Part shown: piece after piece, positions 1 through 9,000 of the stretch
Numbering within the stretch: position 1 is the stretch's first letter
Layout of the letters: each line of letters starts with the position of its first letter
NCBI GenBank assembly: GCA_937892105.1
Contig: CALAUZ010000353.1
Span: 1 to 22,828 of the forward strand
From: an uncultured Fretibacterium sp.
Lineage (GTDB): Bacteria > Synergistota > Synergistia > Synergistales > Aminobacteriaceae
Reading direction: 5' to 3'
DNA length: 22,828 nucleotides
Notes under the pieces: generated by a model
The model's database searches: none
Told to the model about the DNA's origin: nothing
What the model saw: only the letters and a program-made list of their open reading frames with translations
Position numbers and translations under genes: made by a program

Positions 1-674
1 ACACTTAAAAAATCCACAGATCTTGACAGTGCCATTTTTACAGCTTTTCAAATGTGGTGAGTATAATCGGGAACTCAATGGTGGGAATGCAGACCTGGCT
101 TTGGGCGATAAATTATCCCGACTTCATGGATGCTGCCGTACCTATGGCCTCTATGCCTATGGCAATGTCTGGACGCAACTGGATGATGCGAAAGTTCATA
201 AGCTACACGGTCAGGAACGATCCTGCATGGAACAACGGAGATTACACCGAACAGCCAAAATCAGCGCAGTATGCCAACGTCTTCTACGGTATCGCTACCA
301 ATGGCGGAAATATGGCCCTCCAAAAAGCTGCCTCAACCAGCGATAAGGGAGACGAAATTATTGCACAGCGTTTGGGCGCAAAATTCACGATGGACGCAAA
401 CGATTTTCTCTATCAGTGGGAGTCGTCAAAGGAGTATAACCCTCAGAATATCGAGCGCATTAAAGCCTACATACTGGCGATAAACTCTGCCGATGATGAG
501 CGCAACCCTGCGGAGTTCGGCGTAATGGAGAGAGAACTTGCGAAGATTGAACACGCTGAATACTTCCTGATACCCGCAAGCGAGAATACTGCCGGACATG
601 GCACAACAGCAAATGCGAAATGGTGGAAGGATAAATTCGTCGAGTTCATGAAGACAGTACCGGAAGCGAAGTAA
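1..674 (+). pseudogene. MetX-like alpha/beta hydrolase, 5'-truncated remnant
   Basis: The open frame from about position 27 to the TAA at 672-674 encodes the C-terminal two thirds of an alpha/beta hydrolase like homoserine O-acetyltransferase (MetX). It has the nucleophile elbow GNSMVGMQ, followed by TWLWAINYPDFMD and VPMASMPM, which are typical of the family. A late Asp-rich segment (NSADDERNP) and the AGHGTTANAKWW stretch are probable sites of the triad Asp and His. Family members are about 330-380 residues; only about 206 are present. A TGA at 24-26 closes the frame upstream, and no frame in bases 1-53 resembles the missing N-terminus. The only usable starts (GTG at 54 or 57) lie inside the conserved core. 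I read this as a 5'-deleted or frameshifted copy, although the window edge hides the upstream sequence. The elbow also has Val where GNSMGG is usual. Substrate and activity are unknown. Confidence 0.6.
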
Positions 675-685
675 GATATTATGTT

Positions 686-710
686 CCCCCCGTTTTGTCA
701 TAGCGGGGGG
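686..710. terminator. Shared hairpin between convergent genes
   Basis: A perfect 7-bp G/C stem (CCCCCCG with CGGGGGG) with an 11-base loop sits 12 bases after the stop of the hydrolase remnant and 10 bases beyond the stop of the convergent CBS-protein gene. The plus-strand tail (ATTTCTGTCT) is moderately T-rich; the minus-strand tail is only AT-rich. It probably terminates transcription from both sides, better on the plus strand. Confidence 0.7.
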
Positions 711-719
711 ATTTCTGTC

Positions 720-2009
720 TCATTCATCATCGTTGCTGTAATCGTCCTGTTCTCCCGGAAAATCGTCAATCCTTGTGAGACTGAGAAGAGTTATTCTGTG
801 ATCCTCAAGTTCCGACACCTTTATGCGCCACCCCTCATACCTGAAAACCTCGCCTACCTCCGGAAAACTCCCCGACAGTACAAGCACAAGCCCTCCCAGA
901 GTTTCAGCGTCATCGCTCGTGAAGTCAGCTCCAAGTGCCTCGCTCAAATCCTCAAGGCTTATGCTTCCCTGCACAAGATATGAGCCGTCTTCCAGCTTCT
1001 GAATTTCAGGGGCTTCCTTGTCGTACTCGTCCTGTATCTCACCGACTATCTGTTCCAGAATGTCCTCCATCGTTACAATGCCTGCAACTCCGCCGTATTC
1101 GTCAACGATTATAGCTATGTGTATGTGTTCACGCCTCATGTTTTCGAGAAGTTCGGCAGTCCTTATGGTCTCAGGGACAAAGATTGGTTTCCTCAAAAGC
1201 TCCCTGACTCCTGAAGACAAATTGCCATCGCTTAAATTTTTGAGTGTGTCCTTAACATATAGAATGCCGATGATGTTATCAGGGCTTTCCTCGTATACAG
1301 GTATCCTGGAATGCCCCTCCTCTATGAACAGTTTTACTGCCTCTCCAAGTGTCTCATCAGCCTCAATAGCTATCATGTCAGTGCGGGGTATCATGATTTC
1401 ATGCACGCGCGTTTCGTCAAAATCTATTATCCCGTCAATCATTCGCCGTTCACTGGCCTCAAGTGCTCCCGACTCCTCGCCTATCTTCACAAACTGTTCT
1501 ATCTCGTCCCGCGTAACAAATACCTGCTGCGTCCCCAAATCAATATGAAGCAGAAAGCCTATTCCCGTAACACATTTCTTCATTGCCCACGCTATAGGAC
1601 TAATCAGAAAAGCCAGAATACGCAATATCGGTGCAGCAAATACCAATACGTTCTCAGAGTAAACCATAGCGGCACTCTTTGGCAAAATCTCGCCGAATAT
1701 CACAATTAGCACTGTCATTACAGGCACAACAAATACCAGTCCGCCAGATCCGAACAATCCAAGTACCACGCTTGATGCCAATGCGCTGGCCGAAATGTTC
1801 ACGACATTGTTGGCGATAAGACAGACTGTGAGAGCCTCCTGCGTATCATCAATGAGCCACTGGAACGTTGAGTTGAGAAACCTGTATTTCCCAGCCTCCT
1901 GTAATGCCTTGAGTTTTCCTGTCCCTGTTGCGGTTATTGATGTCTCCGCTCCGCTGAAGAATGCCGACAGCAGGAACAGCACAATAAAACCGGCAATTAT
2001 CCCCGCCAT
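720..2009 (-). CDS. CNNM/CBS-domain membrane protein (hemolysin/CorC family)
   Basis: This protein of 429-430 residues has the order of the HlyC/CorC (TlyC, UPF0053) family. An N-terminal CNNM/DUF21 transmembrane domain (about residues 1-170) opens with GIIAGFIVLFLLSAFFSGAE. A CBS pair follows (about 200-330) with the typical IPRTDM, GHSRIPVY and IIVDEYGGVAG segments, then a CorC_HlyC domain (about 345-415). Members are implicated in Mg2+/Co2+ handling or export; the substrate here cannot be read from sequence. It is the last gene of the PhoH-PgpH-YbeY operon. The ATG at 2009 overlaps the YbeY stop as TGATG, which favours translational coupling. A GTG one codon upstream (2012) is an alternative start. 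Family assignment is secure, the transported ion is not. Confidence 0.93.
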   Translation of the reverse strand: MAGIIAGFIVLFLLSAFFSGAETSITATGTGKLKALQEAGKYRFLNSTFQWLIDDTQEALTVCLIANNVVNISASALASSVVLGLFGSGGLVFVVPVMTVLIVIFGEILPKSAAMVYSENVLVFAAPILRILAFLISPIAWAMKKCVTGIGFLLHIDLGTQQVFVTRDEIEQFVKIGEESGALEASERRMIDGIIDFDETRVHEIMIPRTDMIAIEADETLGEAVKLFIEEGHSRIPVYEESPDNIIGILYVKDTLKNLSDGNLSSGVRELLRKPIFVPETIRTAELLENMRREHIHIAIIVDEYGGVAGIVTMEDILEQIVGEIQDEYDKEAPEIQKLEDGSYLVQGSISLEDLSEALGADFTSDDAETLGGLVLVLSGSFPEVGEVFRYEGWRIKVSELEDHRITLLSLTRIDDFPGEQDDYSNDDE

Positions 2010-2521
2010 CACTCAAGCACCCCCAGAATTTCCCGCGAAATCCCGTCCTGTTTCTCCCACATTTCCGCCTGTTTCCCGTCTGTGTCGTGGTCATAACCCA
2101 GAAGGTGAAGGAATGAATGCGCAATCATCAGGGATAATCCCTCGCGTTGAGATAATTCGGGGTGAAGCCGTGATACCTCCTCCGGACATATCACTATGTC
2201 GCCCAGCATTAGCACGGGGAGGTCATTGGGGATTGCGTCCGGCTCAAACATCGGGAATGACAGTACATCGGTAGGCTCGTCAATATTCCTGTATTCGCGG
2301 TTTAATGAGCGTATCTCGTCTGGGTTCATGAATGTCATAGATACTTCAGCATAGTCATAATTCTTTGAGGCAGGGCACAATTCCAACAAGTATCCCTCAA
2401 GTACTCCTGCAATTTTCTCTGTGCTGTAATGTTTTGTGCTTGGGTAATCCGGGCTGGTACTGTTGCCGTCTTCTGCCCCTGCTGAATCCTCTGGGGCATC
2501 AATGCGTACTGATAGCTTCAA
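2009..2521 (-). CDS. ybeY: Endoribonuclease YbeY (rRNA maturation factor)
   Basis: YbeY is a single-domain metal-dependent endoribonuclease for 16S rRNA 3'-end maturation and ribosome quality control. The 170-residue product has the signature HSFLHLLGYDHD, with the three zinc-ligand histidines at 135, 139 and 145 (H-x3-H-x5-H). The usual Gly after the first His is Ser. Upstream, the segments SLNREYRNIDEPTDVLSFP and LGDIVICPE are family hallmarks. The start is TTG at 2521 with AAGGTG ten bases upstream. The first 30 or so residues are longer than usual and low-complexity, so a later start is possible. The gene lies between pgpH (35-base gap) and the CBS protein (1-base overlap), the common phoH-pgpH-ybeY order of many bacteria. 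Confidence 0.95.
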   Translation of the reverse strand: MKLSVRIDAPEDSAGAEDGNSTSPDYPSTKHYSTEKIAGVLEGYLLELCPASKNYDYAEVSMTFMNPDEIRSLNREYRNIDEPTDVLSFPMFEPDAIPNDLPVLMLGDIVICPEEVSRLHPELSQREGLSLMIAHSFLHLLGYDHDTDGKQAEMWEKQDGISREILGVLE

Positions 2522-2556
2522 GTATAACTAACACCTTTCGTAATGATTATTTCCTG

Positions 2557-4701
2557 CTATTTCCTGCGCTCTATCTTCTTGACTTTGCGCGTATGGTACA
2601 TGGACTTCAACACTGATATCAGCGTCTGTTTTATTATGGCCAGATCCTTCATAGTGAATGCCACGTCATCAAACTGGTTCTCGTTTATCTTGCTCTGTAT
2701 TACCTGGTTCACTATCTTTTCTATTGTGGTGATTGCATGGCCTTTTCCCCTGTTTGAGTCTTCGGCTTCAAGTTCGCGTATATTAGCCGCCCTCACAGCA
2801 GCTTCAACAGAGTCCGTAATCATGAGGAGTGCTGTTTCTCTGGACTGCGGCTTAGGGCCTGGATAACAGAACTGCGACCACTCCACATTCTGTCCAAGCG
2901 ATACAGCCTTGTTGTAGAAATATCTCGTGCTGGTATCACCGTGATGTTCGGCGATGAAGTCCCGTATACGTTTCGGGAGTTTAGCCTCCCATGCAAGCTC
3001 CAAACCGTCCTTAACGTGCGAGATTATGGCCATTGAGCTTTGAGTTGGCTGCATTTTGTCATGTTTATTTATTCCGCCGCCCTGATTTTCTACAAAATAT
3101 TCCGGTTTCCTCAACTTCCCTATGTCATGGTAATATGCCCCTGCCCTGAGAAGGCTTGTATTCATTCCCAGTTCAATTCCTACAGCCTCGATTAATGTCG
3201 CTATCGTCAGACTGTGCTGGTACGTTCCAGGTGCCTGACGCTGAAGATCCCGCAGAAGCGGGCTTGAAGGGTTGCTGATTTCACGGATACTCATGATTGA
3301 GATAGTTCCCAGATATTCCTCGAAGTATTGCAGTGCCCCCATCATGAACAGCCCCGACATTAACTCATACGCAAAGAACAGAAAGGCTTCCTGCCAGAAT
3401 TCCCCCAAAGGAATGAACAGTCTGAAGCTATCCCTAACGTATGGAACACCCTGAAGATATTGCAAGGCCATTCGTATAATCGTAATTACGAACGCTGTCA
3501 ACGCTATCCTGTTCGAGACCTGCCGGCGTGATTCAAGGTTTCGGAGGAGATAGAAGCCGAATGTTGATGTGAAGACCGACACTGCCGAGAGCAATATTAC
3601 GTTCGACACTGCCTGGCCGGTAATGATGAATACACCTGAAGCAGCAGCAATGAACGCAATGCAGAACGCAAGGTAATCCTGTATGCACAAAAATGCTACG
3701 GTAACTGCGCCAAGTGTTCCTGCACCGTAAATTCCCAGCCTTGCCGCAAGCGTCTCAAATCCCCATGCCGATATTATGATGAATATTATGCACCACCGTG
3801 TAGGCTTATGTTCGCCAGCACCCCTCCTGAGAATATCCAGCCAGAAAGGAAGAGCGATTACTGACAGCACCACCGAGATAAGCTCCGTTATCGGGAAAAC
3901 GTCCTCTGTATATCCCTGAAGCCTGAGCAGTAACGCCGTCTGTTCGGTAACAGTCTCGCCCCTGTTCACGATTACATCTCCAGGTTCAAGCCTCCTGTCA
4001 ATCGCTGGAACATCATGGATTGCAGCCTGTTTCGCCAACGCCGTAAGTTCCTCGTCAGTCCTGAAGTTGAGGTTTCCCAGCCCGACAAGTATCTGGTACA
4101 CAAAGTTTGCGTCTTGAACACTTGCGCCTGTCTTGTTGATTTCCTCCCATAATATTGATGTCATGAGGTGGGCATTATCCCTGTATACTTTCTCGGCCTC
4201 CAGACGGTCAATGTATGAGCTTCCTGCCTGATATGCCAGGTTGATGATACGTGATTTGTCGCCATCGCTCAGATGTATTACGGCATTCACGAGAAGTTCA
4301 GGGAGATACGACAGGTACGCGGAACTTTTCGCCGATGCAATGTCATTAACGTCCCGTACCGCCTCAAGCCTTCGCTGTAACCTCGATTTCGCCGATACAT
4401 CACGCACCGTAACTCCTGCAACGCTCTCACTGACCATTGAACGCAATATCTTTGCCGACTCCTGATCATCATAGCGCATGTTCGTGATTACCCTGTATGT
4501 CTCTGGTGATGGTTCGCCAACCTTGAAGCTGTCCCCTCGCCTGTTGAGCACCGCCCATTGAGCGAGAACGAGAAGTATTCCCGCGACAAGAAGGAACAAC
4601 ATAGGGGCAATGTAGCTGGATATGTAAACGAAGTTTATGCGCTGGAATATGTTTCGTTCTGAGGAAATTAACACGCGTGGTTTTGTCTTCTTCAGCTTCA
4701 T
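2557..4701 (-). CDS. pgpH: PgpH-type 7TM HD-domain cyclic-di-AMP phosphodiesterase
   Basis: The 714-residue product matches 7TMR-HDED proteins. It has an N-terminal transmembrane segment (about 30-52), an extracytoplasmic domain (about 55-290), a seven-helix bundle (about 295-480) and a cytoplasmic HD domain (about 490-650). The HD motif YYHDIGKL has its His at residue 525. Other likely metal ligands are in YQHSLTIA before it and in SHVKDG and AEHHGDT after it. Characterised PgpH proteins hydrolyse c-di-AMP to pApA; that activity here is inferred from architecture. The ATG overlaps the phoH stop by four bases (ATGA), so translation is probably coupled. The stop is TAG at 2557. The basic C-terminal tail (KVKKIERRK) is unremarkable. 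Confidence 0.93.
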   Translation of the reverse strand: MKLKKTKPRVLISSERNIFQRINFVYISSYIAPMLFLLVAGILLVLAQWAVLNRRGDSFKVGEPSPETYRVITNMRYDDQESAKILRSMVSESVAGVTVRDVSAKSRLQRRLEAVRDVNDIASAKSSAYLSYLPELLVNAVIHLSDGDKSRIINLAYQAGSSYIDRLEAEKVYRDNAHLMTSILWEEINKTGASVQDANFVYQILVGLGNLNFRTDEELTALAKQAAIHDVPAIDRRLEPGDVIVNRGETVTEQTALLLRLQGYTEDVFPITELISVVLSVIALPFWLDILRRGAGEHKPTRWCIIFIIISAWGFETLAARLGIYGAGTLGAVTVAFLCIQDYLAFCIAFIAAASGVFIITGQAVSNVILLSAVSVFTSTFGFYLLRNLESRRQVSNRIALTAFVITIIRMALQYLQGVPYVRDSFRLFIPLGEFWQEAFLFFAYELMSGLFMMGALQYFEEYLGTISIMSIREISNPSSPLLRDLQRQAPGTYQHSLTIATLIEAVGIELGMNTSLLRAGAYYHDIGKLRKPEYFVENQGGGINKHDKMQPTQSSMAIISHVKDGLELAWEAKLPKRIRDFIAEHHGDTSTRYFYNKAVSLGQNVEWSQFCYPGPKPQSRETALLMITDSVEAAVRAANIRELEAEDSNRGKGHAITTIEKIVNQVIQSKINENQFDDVAFTMKDLAIIKQTLISVLKSMYHTRKVKKIERRK

Positions 4702-5657
4702 GGCCTGTGCGCCTCCTCGTAGCGTGAATATGCCTGTACTATCTTCTGCACTATTTCATGTCTCACAACGTCAGCATCGCTCAAATCCATAAAGCCTATA
4801 CCCTTTATGCCGCCGAGAATTTCGCGGACACTTCGGAGACCTGAAGGAGAGTTTCCGGGTAAATCCGTCTGTGTTATGTCCCCCGTAACGACAGCCTTTG
4901 AGCCAAAGCCTAGACGCGTCAGAAACATTTTCATCTGTCGCGGTGTAGTGTTCTGTGCCTCATCGAGAATGATGAAGCTCTCGTTCAGAGTTCTTCCCCT
5001 CATGTATGCCAGCGGAACAATCTCAATAACTCCCTTGTCGGCATAACGCATAAATCTTTCTGGCGACAACAGGTCATAAAATGCATCATAAAGCGGCCTT
5101 ACGTAGGGTTCAATTTTCTCCCGCAAATCACCCGGAAGATAACCCAGACTTTCACCGGCTTCAACGGCGGGGCGTACAAGGACTACCCTGTTGACCTTGC
5201 CGGCTTTGAGCATTGAGACGGCCTCACAGACTGCGAGATATGTCTTTCCTGTTCCTGCCGGGCCTGTGGCAAAAAGTATGAAGTTATCGCGGATTGCCTT
5301 GACGTATGTACGCTGTCCCGGAGTTTTTGCGCGGATAGGCTTACCCCTTGCCGTCGTGCAGATTATCTCGGAGTATAGAGCAGTGAGGTTGAGTTCCCGT
5401 CCTTCTGCGAGTGCGTCCATTGATGAACGTATGTCGTCAGTGTGTATCTCATGCCCCTTTTCCGCGACTGTGATAAGCTCACGGATCAGACGGCCTGCAA
5501 GCCTTACCGGTTCAGAATCAGGGCCGCTCACACGAACGACCCCGTTATTCAGCGACAATGTTACGGGATAACGCGCTTCAATAGCCCGAAAATTCTCATC
5601 GTTAGGGCCAAGAAGTCTCGCCTGCGTTAAACCGTCTCCCGTTAAAGGAATGTCCAT
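4698..5657 (-). CDS. phoH: PhoH family P-loop ATPase
   Basis: The 319-residue product has a KH-like N-terminal segment (about 25-70) and a PhoH P-loop domain. Walker A is GPAGTGKT at residues 132-139 and Walker B is LDEAQN at 231-236, followed by the TGDITQTDLP sensor-type motif. YbeZ/PhoH proteins are RNA-associated ATPases that work with YbeY in RNA metabolism. The adjacent ybeY, with pgpH between, is the standard genomic association. The start codon abuts the TAA of the upstream carboxyltransferase gene (TAAATG). GGAGG lies 14 bases before the ATG, farther than optimal, so coupling to upstream translation is likely. The exact role of the ATPase is not deducible here. Confidence 0.95.
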   Translation of the reverse strand: MDIPLTGDGLTQARLLGPNDENFRAIEARYPVTLSLNNGVVRVSGPDSEPVRLAGRLIRELITVAEKGHEIHTDDIRSSMDALAEGRELNLTALYSEIICTTARGKPIRAKTPGQRTYVKAIRDNFILFATGPAGTGKTYLAVCEAVSMLKAGKVNRVVLVRPAVEAGESLGYLPGDLREKIEPYVRPLYDAFYDLLSPERFMRYADKGVIEIVPLAYMRGRTLNESFIILDEAQNTTPRQMKMFLTRLGFGSKAVVTGDITQTDLPGNSPSGLRSVREILGGIKGIGFMDLSDADVVRHEIVQKIVQAYSRYEEAHRP

Positions 5658-7055
5658 TTACGCGGGATATGCCTCCGGAGCTGCCTGTGCCTGAAGACCT
5701 ACGTCCCTCATGTTTGCCTTAGCGTATTTCTTGGGAAGGAAGTCTTTTGCGACCTGCGGGAACATTATCCACGTCAGAGCGTCTTCCGGCTGTAAGCTCC
5801 AGGGCTGGCAGTCTTTGCGTGCCTGCTCCATTTCGGGTGCAATCTTCTCACCAGGCCTGCATGTGATGGGTTCCTCGTTGCCGATTGCGAGCTTCTGTAC
5901 TTCAGGGTCTACTGGTGCCGGCGGCTGTCCGTAATACCCCAAGAAGTACTGGCGTATCTCTTTCGGGAAACTCTTCCAGCGTCCGCGAAGAACGTTGACT
6001 GTTGCCTGAGTTCCAACCATCTGGCTTGACGGCGTAACAAGCGGAGGATAACCCATTGCCTTGCGCACCACCGGGACTTCGTTCAGAACGTCTTCCAGCT
6101 TGTCGATTGCGTTCATTTCCTTGAGCTGCTTGACCATGTTGGAGTACATTCCGCCAGGTATCTGGTAGCGGAGAATGTTGATGTCAACACCTGCTATCTC
6201 GGGCAGCAAGTCCTTGTACTTCTCACGGAGCTTCTTGAAGTGCATGGTTATCGGGAGAAGAGCGTCAATCTTTATGCCTGTATCGTACTCTGAGCCTTCG
6301 AGAGCCGCAACTAGGGACTCGGTTGGCGGCTGGCTTGTTCCGAGAGCGAACGGGGAAATTGCGGTGTCAACAATCTCTGCACCGGCTTCAATTCCCGAAA
6401 GATAAGCCATACTTGCAAGACCTGTGGTGTAATGGCTGTGAAGCTCTATGGGAATGTCAACTTTCTCCTTGATGGCGTGAACGAGCTTTGCGCAATCCAT
6501 AGGCCCAATGAGACCGGCCATGTCCTTGATGGCGATGGAATCTGCGCCCATATCCTGCATTTTCTTTGCCATTCCCGCGAAACTGTCAAGCGTGTGAACT
6601 GGCGAAAGCGTGTAGCTCATGCATAACTGTAGGTGTGCGCCTTCCTTCTTCACCTGGTCAGCGGCGATTTCAACGTTACGAAGGTCATTGAGAGCGTCGA
6701 AGCAGCGTATTATGTCTATGCCGTTTCCGACAGCCTTCTTGACGAACTCGCGGACTACATCGTCTGCATAGTGCCTGTAACCCACAAGGTTCTGGCCTCT
6801 GAGGAGCATTTGGAGTTTTGCGTTCTTCACCCTCGCACGTATGAGGCGTAATCTCTCCCATGGGTCTTCATCGAGGAAGCGCATTGCACTGTCGAAGGTT
6901 GCGCCGCCCCACATTTCCAGTGCCCAGTAACCTGCGTTGTCCATGTATTCGAGGACTGGGAGCATATCATCTGTGCGCATTCTTGTTGCGATTAATGACT
7001 GGTGGGCATCGCGTAGACCTGTTTCGGTTATACGTACTCTTTTTTCTCCTGCCAT
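5658..7055 (-). CDS. oadA: Carboxyltransferase subunit, OadA/PycB type, no biotin domain
   Basis: This is the HMGL-like TIM-barrel carboxyltransferase of oxaloacetate decarboxylase alpha or pyruvate carboxylase subunit B. It moves CO2 between a biotin carrier and pyruvate/oxaloacetate. Expected metal-site residues are visible: Asp16 in LRDAHQS, the carbamylated-type Lys177 in AIKDMAG, and His206/His208 in ELHSHYTTG. The 465 residues cover the barrel and the following conserved C-terminal domain. The protein ends in an Ala/Pro-rich stretch (AQAAPEAYPA) where full-length OadA (about 590 residues) would continue into a biotinyl domain with an MKM motif. None follows, since phoH starts immediately. 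A separate carrier must be encoded elsewhere. The start is ATG at 7055 with AAGGAG eight bases upstream. It heads the phoH operon, an unusual metabolic partner. OadA and PycB cannot be told apart from this window. Confidence 0.9.
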   Translation of the reverse strand: MAGEKRVRITETGLRDAHQSLIATRMRTDDMLPVLEYMDNAGYWALEMWGGATFDSAMRFLDEDPWERLRLIRARVKNAKLQMLLRGQNLVGYRHYADDVVREFVKKAVGNGIDIIRCFDALNDLRNVEIAADQVKKEGAHLQLCMSYTLSPVHTLDSFAGMAKKMQDMGADSIAIKDMAGLIGPMDCAKLVHAIKEKVDIPIELHSHYTTGLASMAYLSGIEAGAEIVDTAISPFALGTSQPPTESLVAALEGSEYDTGIKIDALLPITMHFKKLREKYKDLLPEIAGVDINILRYQIPGGMYSNMVKQLKEMNAIDKLEDVLNEVPVVRKAMGYPPLVTPSSQMVGTQATVNVLRGRWKSFPKEIRQYFLGYYGQPPAPVDPEVQKLAIGNEEPITCRPGEKIAPEMEQARKDCQPWSLQPEDALTWIMFPQVAKDFLPKKYAKANMRDVGLQAQAAPEAYPA

Positions 7056-7093
7056 AAATATATCTCCTTTGCAGTATGTGGAATTTTTATTGT

Positions 7094-7122
7094 ATTATAC
7101 TTTATCTGAATGCAATTGATAA
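7094..7122 (-). promoter_or_regulatory. Candidate sigma70 promoter of the oadA-phoH operon
   Basis: On the minus strand, TTATCA (7122-7117, 4 of 6 matches to the -35 consensus) is separated by 17 bp from a consensus TATAAT (7099-7094). The -10 lies about 38 bases upstream of the start codon. It is in the AT-rich divergent spacer shared with the DUF5688-like gene. That gene probably uses a weaker TATACT-type -10 at about 7150-7155. Confidence 0.5.
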
Positions 7123-7195
7123 TTTTGATTCTACATTTGCAAAATTCTAGTATACTTTAGGCGTTACGAAACTTTAACGGACGGAGCAAACTATC

Positions 7196-8161
7196 ATGAC
7201 ATACTCAGAATTTACGGAGAAGTTAATCGAACGCCTGAAGTCTGAATTTCACTTTGAACCTGAAGCGATAAAGTTCTATCCAACCGGCTATCAGTCAGAT
7301 GATCCTCAAATATTCGAGTGGATAATCGACACGAACAAGAAATATTCAGGAGAGGAGAGCTACTATCTTCTGAAGGATTTTCTTGTTGTTGACCACAAGG
7401 CAGGAAGCGGAATAACCATGAAACACAGGATTTCACTTCAAGATTTCTACGCACAGGAAGAAGCAGAAGGTTTCGAGGCATCATTTGTCAATATACGCGA
7501 GGCAGTAATGAGCGTGAACAGTCCCGCCAATGACATGGGAACCCTAAGCAAAAGGGGAACTGCAACATATGATGATATGAAGAAACACCTCATTATTCGT
7601 CCGCTGAACTATGGTCTTCACATGAGCGAGTTGAAGGAATATATCTACAACAGGACAGCAGACATAGCATTCGTACTGTATCACCTTATCGGGGACGGTG
7701 AAACTTCCATCTCAACTAGCAAGATAAAGCGTGTTGAGCTTGAACGCTGGGGAATGTACGATCGAAGGGACGAGGTTATGCAGGAAGCACTGGCAAATAC
7801 TGCGAGGATTTTCCCTGCGTGTGTCGGAGATAACAGGACTGGAAAGGAGACCGATTTTTTGTCAAATGAGTTTTCTCGCGAAAGCATAACGAACAGTGGC
7901 TTGATACTCCTATCAACATTCAAAGTTACCAACGGAGCATTAGCACTATTTTATCCAGGCGTGGCAGAAAAGATGAGGAAGATTATGGGGGGAAGTTTCC
8001 ATGCTGTCTTCATGAACATTAATGACGTTCTCATCTTTAAGCGTGATGACCCTATGGCATGGCATTACGCTTCAGTAGCAAAGACTAACAGCATGAAAGG
8101 CAGGGAAATGCTTTCTGCGAGGGTATTCCTGTGCGATGACAAGGGAGTGAACCCCGTTTAG
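7196..8161 (+). CDS. DUF5688-like protein of unknown function
   Basis: The 321-residue soluble product has no signal peptide or transmembrane segment. From memory of the family it resembles DUF5688 proteins. The supporting features are a central DIAFVLYHLI helix, then an ELERWGM segment, then EALANTARIFPA, and a later TFKVTNGALALFYPGVAEKM block followed by DVLIFKRDD. DUF5688 proteins are common in gut Firmicutes, often encoded near mobile or accessory genes, and have no established function; I cannot assign one. The ATG at 7196 is preceded by GGAG at nine bases, and the N-terminus MTYSEFTEKL fits the family. It stands alone between divergent oadA and convergent mazG. There is no clear terminator in the 41-base gap to the mazG stop. 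Confidence 0.75.
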   Translation: MTYSEFTEKLIERLKSEFHFEPEAIKFYPTGYQSDDPQIFEWIIDTNKKYSGEESYYLLKDFLVVDHKAGSGITMKHRISLQDFYAQEEAEGFEASFVNIREAVMSVNSPANDMGTLSKRGTATYDDMKKHLIIRPLNYGLHMSELKEYIYNRTADIAFVLYHLIGDGETSISTSKIKRVELERWGMYDRRDEVMQEALANTARIFPACVGDNRTGKETDFLSNEFSRESITNSGLILLSTFKVTNGALALFYPGVAEKMRKIMGGSFHAVFMNINDVLIFKRDDPMAWHYASVAKTNSMKGREMLSARVFLCDDKGVNPV

Positions 8162-8202
8162 CAATTCCCTTGAGGAGCCTTCCATAAAAAATAAATAATG
8201 GC

Positions 8203-9000
8203 CTACCCTTTCAGCCTCTTTTTTGCCTCGTTCCAGAAAGCGTCAAGTTCATCAAGAGTGTAATCGGAGATTGATTTTCCATCAGCCTGCGCAAGCTCCT
8301 CCATTACACTAAATCTTTTCTTGAACTTCTCGCATACCATGTTCAACGCCGCGTCAGGGTCAACACCAAGTCTCCTCGCAATGTTCACCGTCATGAAAAG
8401 AACATCGCCTAATTCTTCTGCGGTGTGTTCGGGGTCATTACTGTTTGCCGCGTCCTTGAGTTCCCATATTTCCTCGTCGAGTTTTGCGAAAAGAGGTTCG
8501 GTCTCACCTTCCGGCCAGTCAAAACCAACATGCTTAACCTTACCTTGTATCCTGTCAGCCTTGAGGAGCGGCGGTAATCCGTCTGGTATTCCTGCAAGTA
8601 TTGAGGTATTCTCGTGTTTTTCGCGGCGTTCTTCGGCCTTTATGCGTTCCCAGTTCCGTAACACTTCATCGCTGTCCTCTGCCTTTACGTTCCCGAAAAC
8701 GTGAGGGTGTCTCCGTATGAGTTTGTCGCAAATTCCCCGAACAACGTCCTTCATGTCAAACGCTCCCATATCCTTAGCGATTGATGCTGTGAATACAACC
8801 TGAAGCAGTAAGTCGCCAGCTTCCTCACGTATTGCCTGCATGTCGTGTTTCGTGATTGCGTCAGCGAGTTCGTAGGCTTCCTCCGTAATTGGGGTACGGA
8901 GGGTTTCGAGGGTTTGTTTTCTGTCCCATGGGCAGCCGCCGGGTGCGCGGAGGGTATCTATGATGTCAACGATTTCGTCAAAGTAATGCGGGCTGTTAAT
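8203..9000 (-). CDS. mazG: MazG nucleoside triphosphate pyrophosphohydrolase, ATT start proposed
   Basis: MazG hydrolyses (d)NTPs to monophosphates. This protein has two MazG domains. The first contains FDEIVDIIDTLRAPGGCPWD, then PITEEAYELADAI, then REEAGDLLLQVVF, which together supply the EExxE and ExxD metal ligands. The second has LDEEIWELKDA and AEELGDVLFMTVN. RRHPHVFG, near the end of the first domain, is diagnostic. The first ATG (8841) would delete the opening 53 residues, including the EEAYE helix. In frame, a TGA precedes CGG GAG CGA ATA GAA ATT, and no ATG, GTG or TTG occurs between that TGA and the ATG at 8841. ATT at 9000-8998, nine bases after GGGAG, is the best start (265 residues); ATA two codons earlier is poorly spaced. 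The alternative is a sequencing error or a decayed start. Confidence 0.9.
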   Translation of the reverse strand: MNSPHYFDEIVDIIDTLRAPGGCPWDRKQTLETLRTPITEEAYELADAITKHDMQAIREEAGDLLLQVVFTASIAKDMGAFDMKDVVRGICDKLIRRHPHVFGNVKAEDSDEVLRNWERIKAEERREKHENTSILAGIPDGLPPLLKADRIQGKVKHVGFDWPEGETEPLFAKLDEEIWELKDAANSNDPEHTAEELGDVLFMTVNIARRLGVDPDAALNMVCEKFKKRFSVMEELAQADGKSISDYTLDELDAFWNEAKKRLKG

